From positions 1 to 64,000 of the forward strand of contig CAMJRX010000003.1 in NCBI GenBank assembly GCA_946408355.1: 64,000 nucleotides of DNA, in the 5' to 3' direction. Below are positions 62,759 through 64,000 of the stretch, one piece after another. Within the stretch, counting starts at the first letter, position 1. Each line of letters starts with the position of its first letter. The translations under genes and the position numbers were made by a program. This DNA comes from an uncultured Selenomonadales bacterium (lineage in GTDB: Bacteria > Bacillota > Negativicutes > Selenomonadales > Selenomonadaceae). Under the pieces are notes generated by a model, which did not search any database, was not told the origin of the DNA, and worked only from the letters and a program-made list of their open reading frames with translations.

Positions 62759-64000
62759 ATGAAGAAGACAGTAGCAACAGCGGTAGCGGCGGCAGTAGTA
62801 GTCGGCGCAAGCGCAACCACATTCGCAGCAGCGAATCCGTTCAGCGATGTTCCTGCGGGTCACTGGGCTTATCAGTCCGTTGCAAAACTCGCGGCACAGG
62901 GCGTTATCGAAGGTTATGGCGACGGCACATATCGCGGCGACCGTAACATCACCCGTTACGAAATGGCGCAGATGATTGCTAAAGCTATGGCGAAGAATCC
63001 TTCCGGCGCGGCTAAAGCTGACCTCGACAGACTCGCGGCTGAATTCCGTGATGAGTTGGACGCTCTCGGCGTTCGCGTTGCTGAACTCGAAAAGTATGCT
63101 GACAAAGTTGTCTGGCAGGGCAAAATCGAGTACACCTACAAGAACCACAAAACCGACGACGTTTGGTCTGATCAACGTAGAGGTCATCATAGCACCAGCG
63201 AGCACACTCGCGTTAAGCAGGACGACTGGATTTTCCGTTTTGAGCCTATCGCTTACGTCAATGACCACTGGACACTCCGCGCTCGTATTGACGCACACGT
63301 CGACTTGAGCCGTGATACCAACACCGACTTCGAACTGGTTCGTGGTTGGGCACAAGGTGATTACGACAACTTCCAAATCAAAGTCGGTCGTCAACCCCTC
63401 TACACCAATGAAGACGGTATCCTCTGGGATACTGAGTACACCGGCGGTGAGATTACCTTCGGCAAACTCGCAAACGGCTTGAGAGCTACCATCTACGGTG
63501 GTCGTCTTAAAGCAGGTAAAGTCGGCGGCTCCATTCGCAACTCCGGTTCTTGGAACGGACGTCAAGACGGCGTCAGTGCCCATGACAGATGGGCAGCGGC
63601 ATCAGGTGTACTTGGCAACGATAGCGAGAGCCAGATAGGCGTACGCAATGATCCTAGCAGTTTCGTTGCTATCAACGTTCAATACGATCCGGGTGCAAAA
63701 GGTATCTTCGGCGGCTTAGGTTACTATTACCTCAAAGATGACGATTTCAAATACTTCAATAGTGTTATCGATGGCGAAAGATACCCCAACTACTTCTACA
63801 GCAAAGACGGCAAAACCGACAAAGCTCAAATCGCGTCAGCCAATATCGGTTGGCGTCTCGGCAAAGCGCAAGTCTGGGGCGCATACGCTAAGAACTCCAA
63901 AGCCGACTACGAGAACAAATCTTGGCAAGCACTCGTTCGCTACGGCGACCTCTACGGCGGCGGCAATCAGAATACCAAGAAGGGTCAATGGGCTGTCTGG
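62759..64000 (+). CDS. SLH-domain outer-membrane porin 2 (partial, runs off the window)
   Basis: ATG 62759 follows AAGGAGGATG. The 414 codons to the window end have no stop: signal peptide (MKKTVATAVAAAVVVGASAT), SLH domain nearly identical to that of porin 1 (PFSDVPAGHWAYQSVAKLAA), coiled coil, then a barrel more diverged (VNDHWTLRARIDAHVDLSRD, VAINVQYDPGAKGIFGGLGY). The pair is a tandem duplication whose SLH parts stay alike while the barrels diverge, so pore properties may differ. An antisense frame at 62741-63583 is a shadow. Confidence 0.9.
   Translation, partial: MKKTVATAVAAAVVVGASATTFAAANPFSDVPAGHWAYQSVAKLAAQGVIEGYGDGTYRGDRNITRYEMAQMIAKAMAKNPSGAAKADLDRLAAEFRDELDALGVRVAELEKYADKVVWQGKIEYTYKNHKTDDVWSDQRRGHHSTSEHTRVKQDDWIFRFEPIAYVNDHWTLRARIDAHVDLSRDTNTDFELVRGWAQGDYDNFQIKVGRQPLYTNEDGILWDTEYTGGEITFGKLANGLRATIYGGRLKAGKVGGSIRNSGSWNGRQDGVSAHDRWAAASGVLGNDSESQIGVRNDPSSFVAINVQYDPGAKGIFGGLGYYYLKDDDFKYFNSVIDGERYPNYFYSKDGKTDKAQIASANIGWRLGKAQVWGAYAKNSKADYENKSWQALVRYGDLYGGGNQNTKKGQWAVW

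Noticed and set aside
62741..63583. 280-residue minus-strand frame near the window end
   Set aside because: It is antisense to porin gene 2, which has a ribosome site, signal peptide and SLH domain.

Overview
The window looks like a chromosome segment from an anaerobic, diderm Firmicute of the class Negativicutes (Selenomonas/Veillonella-like). The basis is: two tandem S-layer-homology (SLH) outer-membrane porins, strong AGGAGG ribosome sites with frequent TTG/GTG starts, an ispH-rpsA pair, siroheme-decarboxylase ahbAB genes, and DUF2922/YvrJ-type small genes. The taxonomic call is inference from gene content. I see no rRNA, tRNA or CRISPR array.

Layout. 1-3212: a degraded RiPP (peptide natural product) locus bounded by insertion-sequence ends: a decapitated NHLP-type ABC exporter, a sigma factor, three tandem Nif11-type precursors with near-identical leaders and unrelated cores, an internal terminator, and a radical SAM gene cut by an IS end; a toxin-gene fragment follows. 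3199-9484: mnmG, a phage-type helicase, a prophage relic, a defective IS5-type element, and a Ser/Thr kinase whose end is supplied by the IS, divergent from an HTH gene. 9606-23186: housekeeping blocks (carAB; ahbBA; engB; stiP; ispH-rpsA; an OGG-like glycosylase with aroB-aroK-aroC; an SDR).

23354-32413: a long plus-strand locus of a GrpE-like protein, a lid-less Hsp70, a small unknown, a 1068-aa J-like/zinc-ribbon/beta-sandwich protein, a zinc-ribbon TRAFAC-type GTPase and a secreted protein. It is my best candidate for an undescribed system. A patch of DUF4160, YoeB-type toxin-antitoxin and MmeI-methyltransferase debris sits inside it.

32419-47059: EAL phosphodiesterase, a ThrRS lacking TGS, double rhodanese lipoprotein, a transporter-histidine kinase-receiver fusion, an orphan PTS IIA, proS, a Zorya type II-like cassette (zorA, zorB, zorE) whose zorA and zorB carry three in-frame stops but no frameshift, then thiD and nadE. 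47118-52299: leuDC-ilvC-ilvN and coaE-ybeY-phoH on the minus strand. 52301-58838: small DUF genes, a divergent ORF6N/Bro/GIY-YIG antirepressor with face-to-face promoters, and a phage replication module. 58892-64000: a small gene, recA-recX, and two SLH porins that share a promoter layout and a conserved 5' leader.

Two patterns cross the window. A family of 8-bp-periodic palindromic intergenic elements occurs three times, each starting at the stop codon of the gene before it. Separately, accessory genes (toxin-antitoxin, methyltransferase, Zorya, phage relic) repeatedly carry in-frame stops that are each one transition from a Gln or Trp codon.
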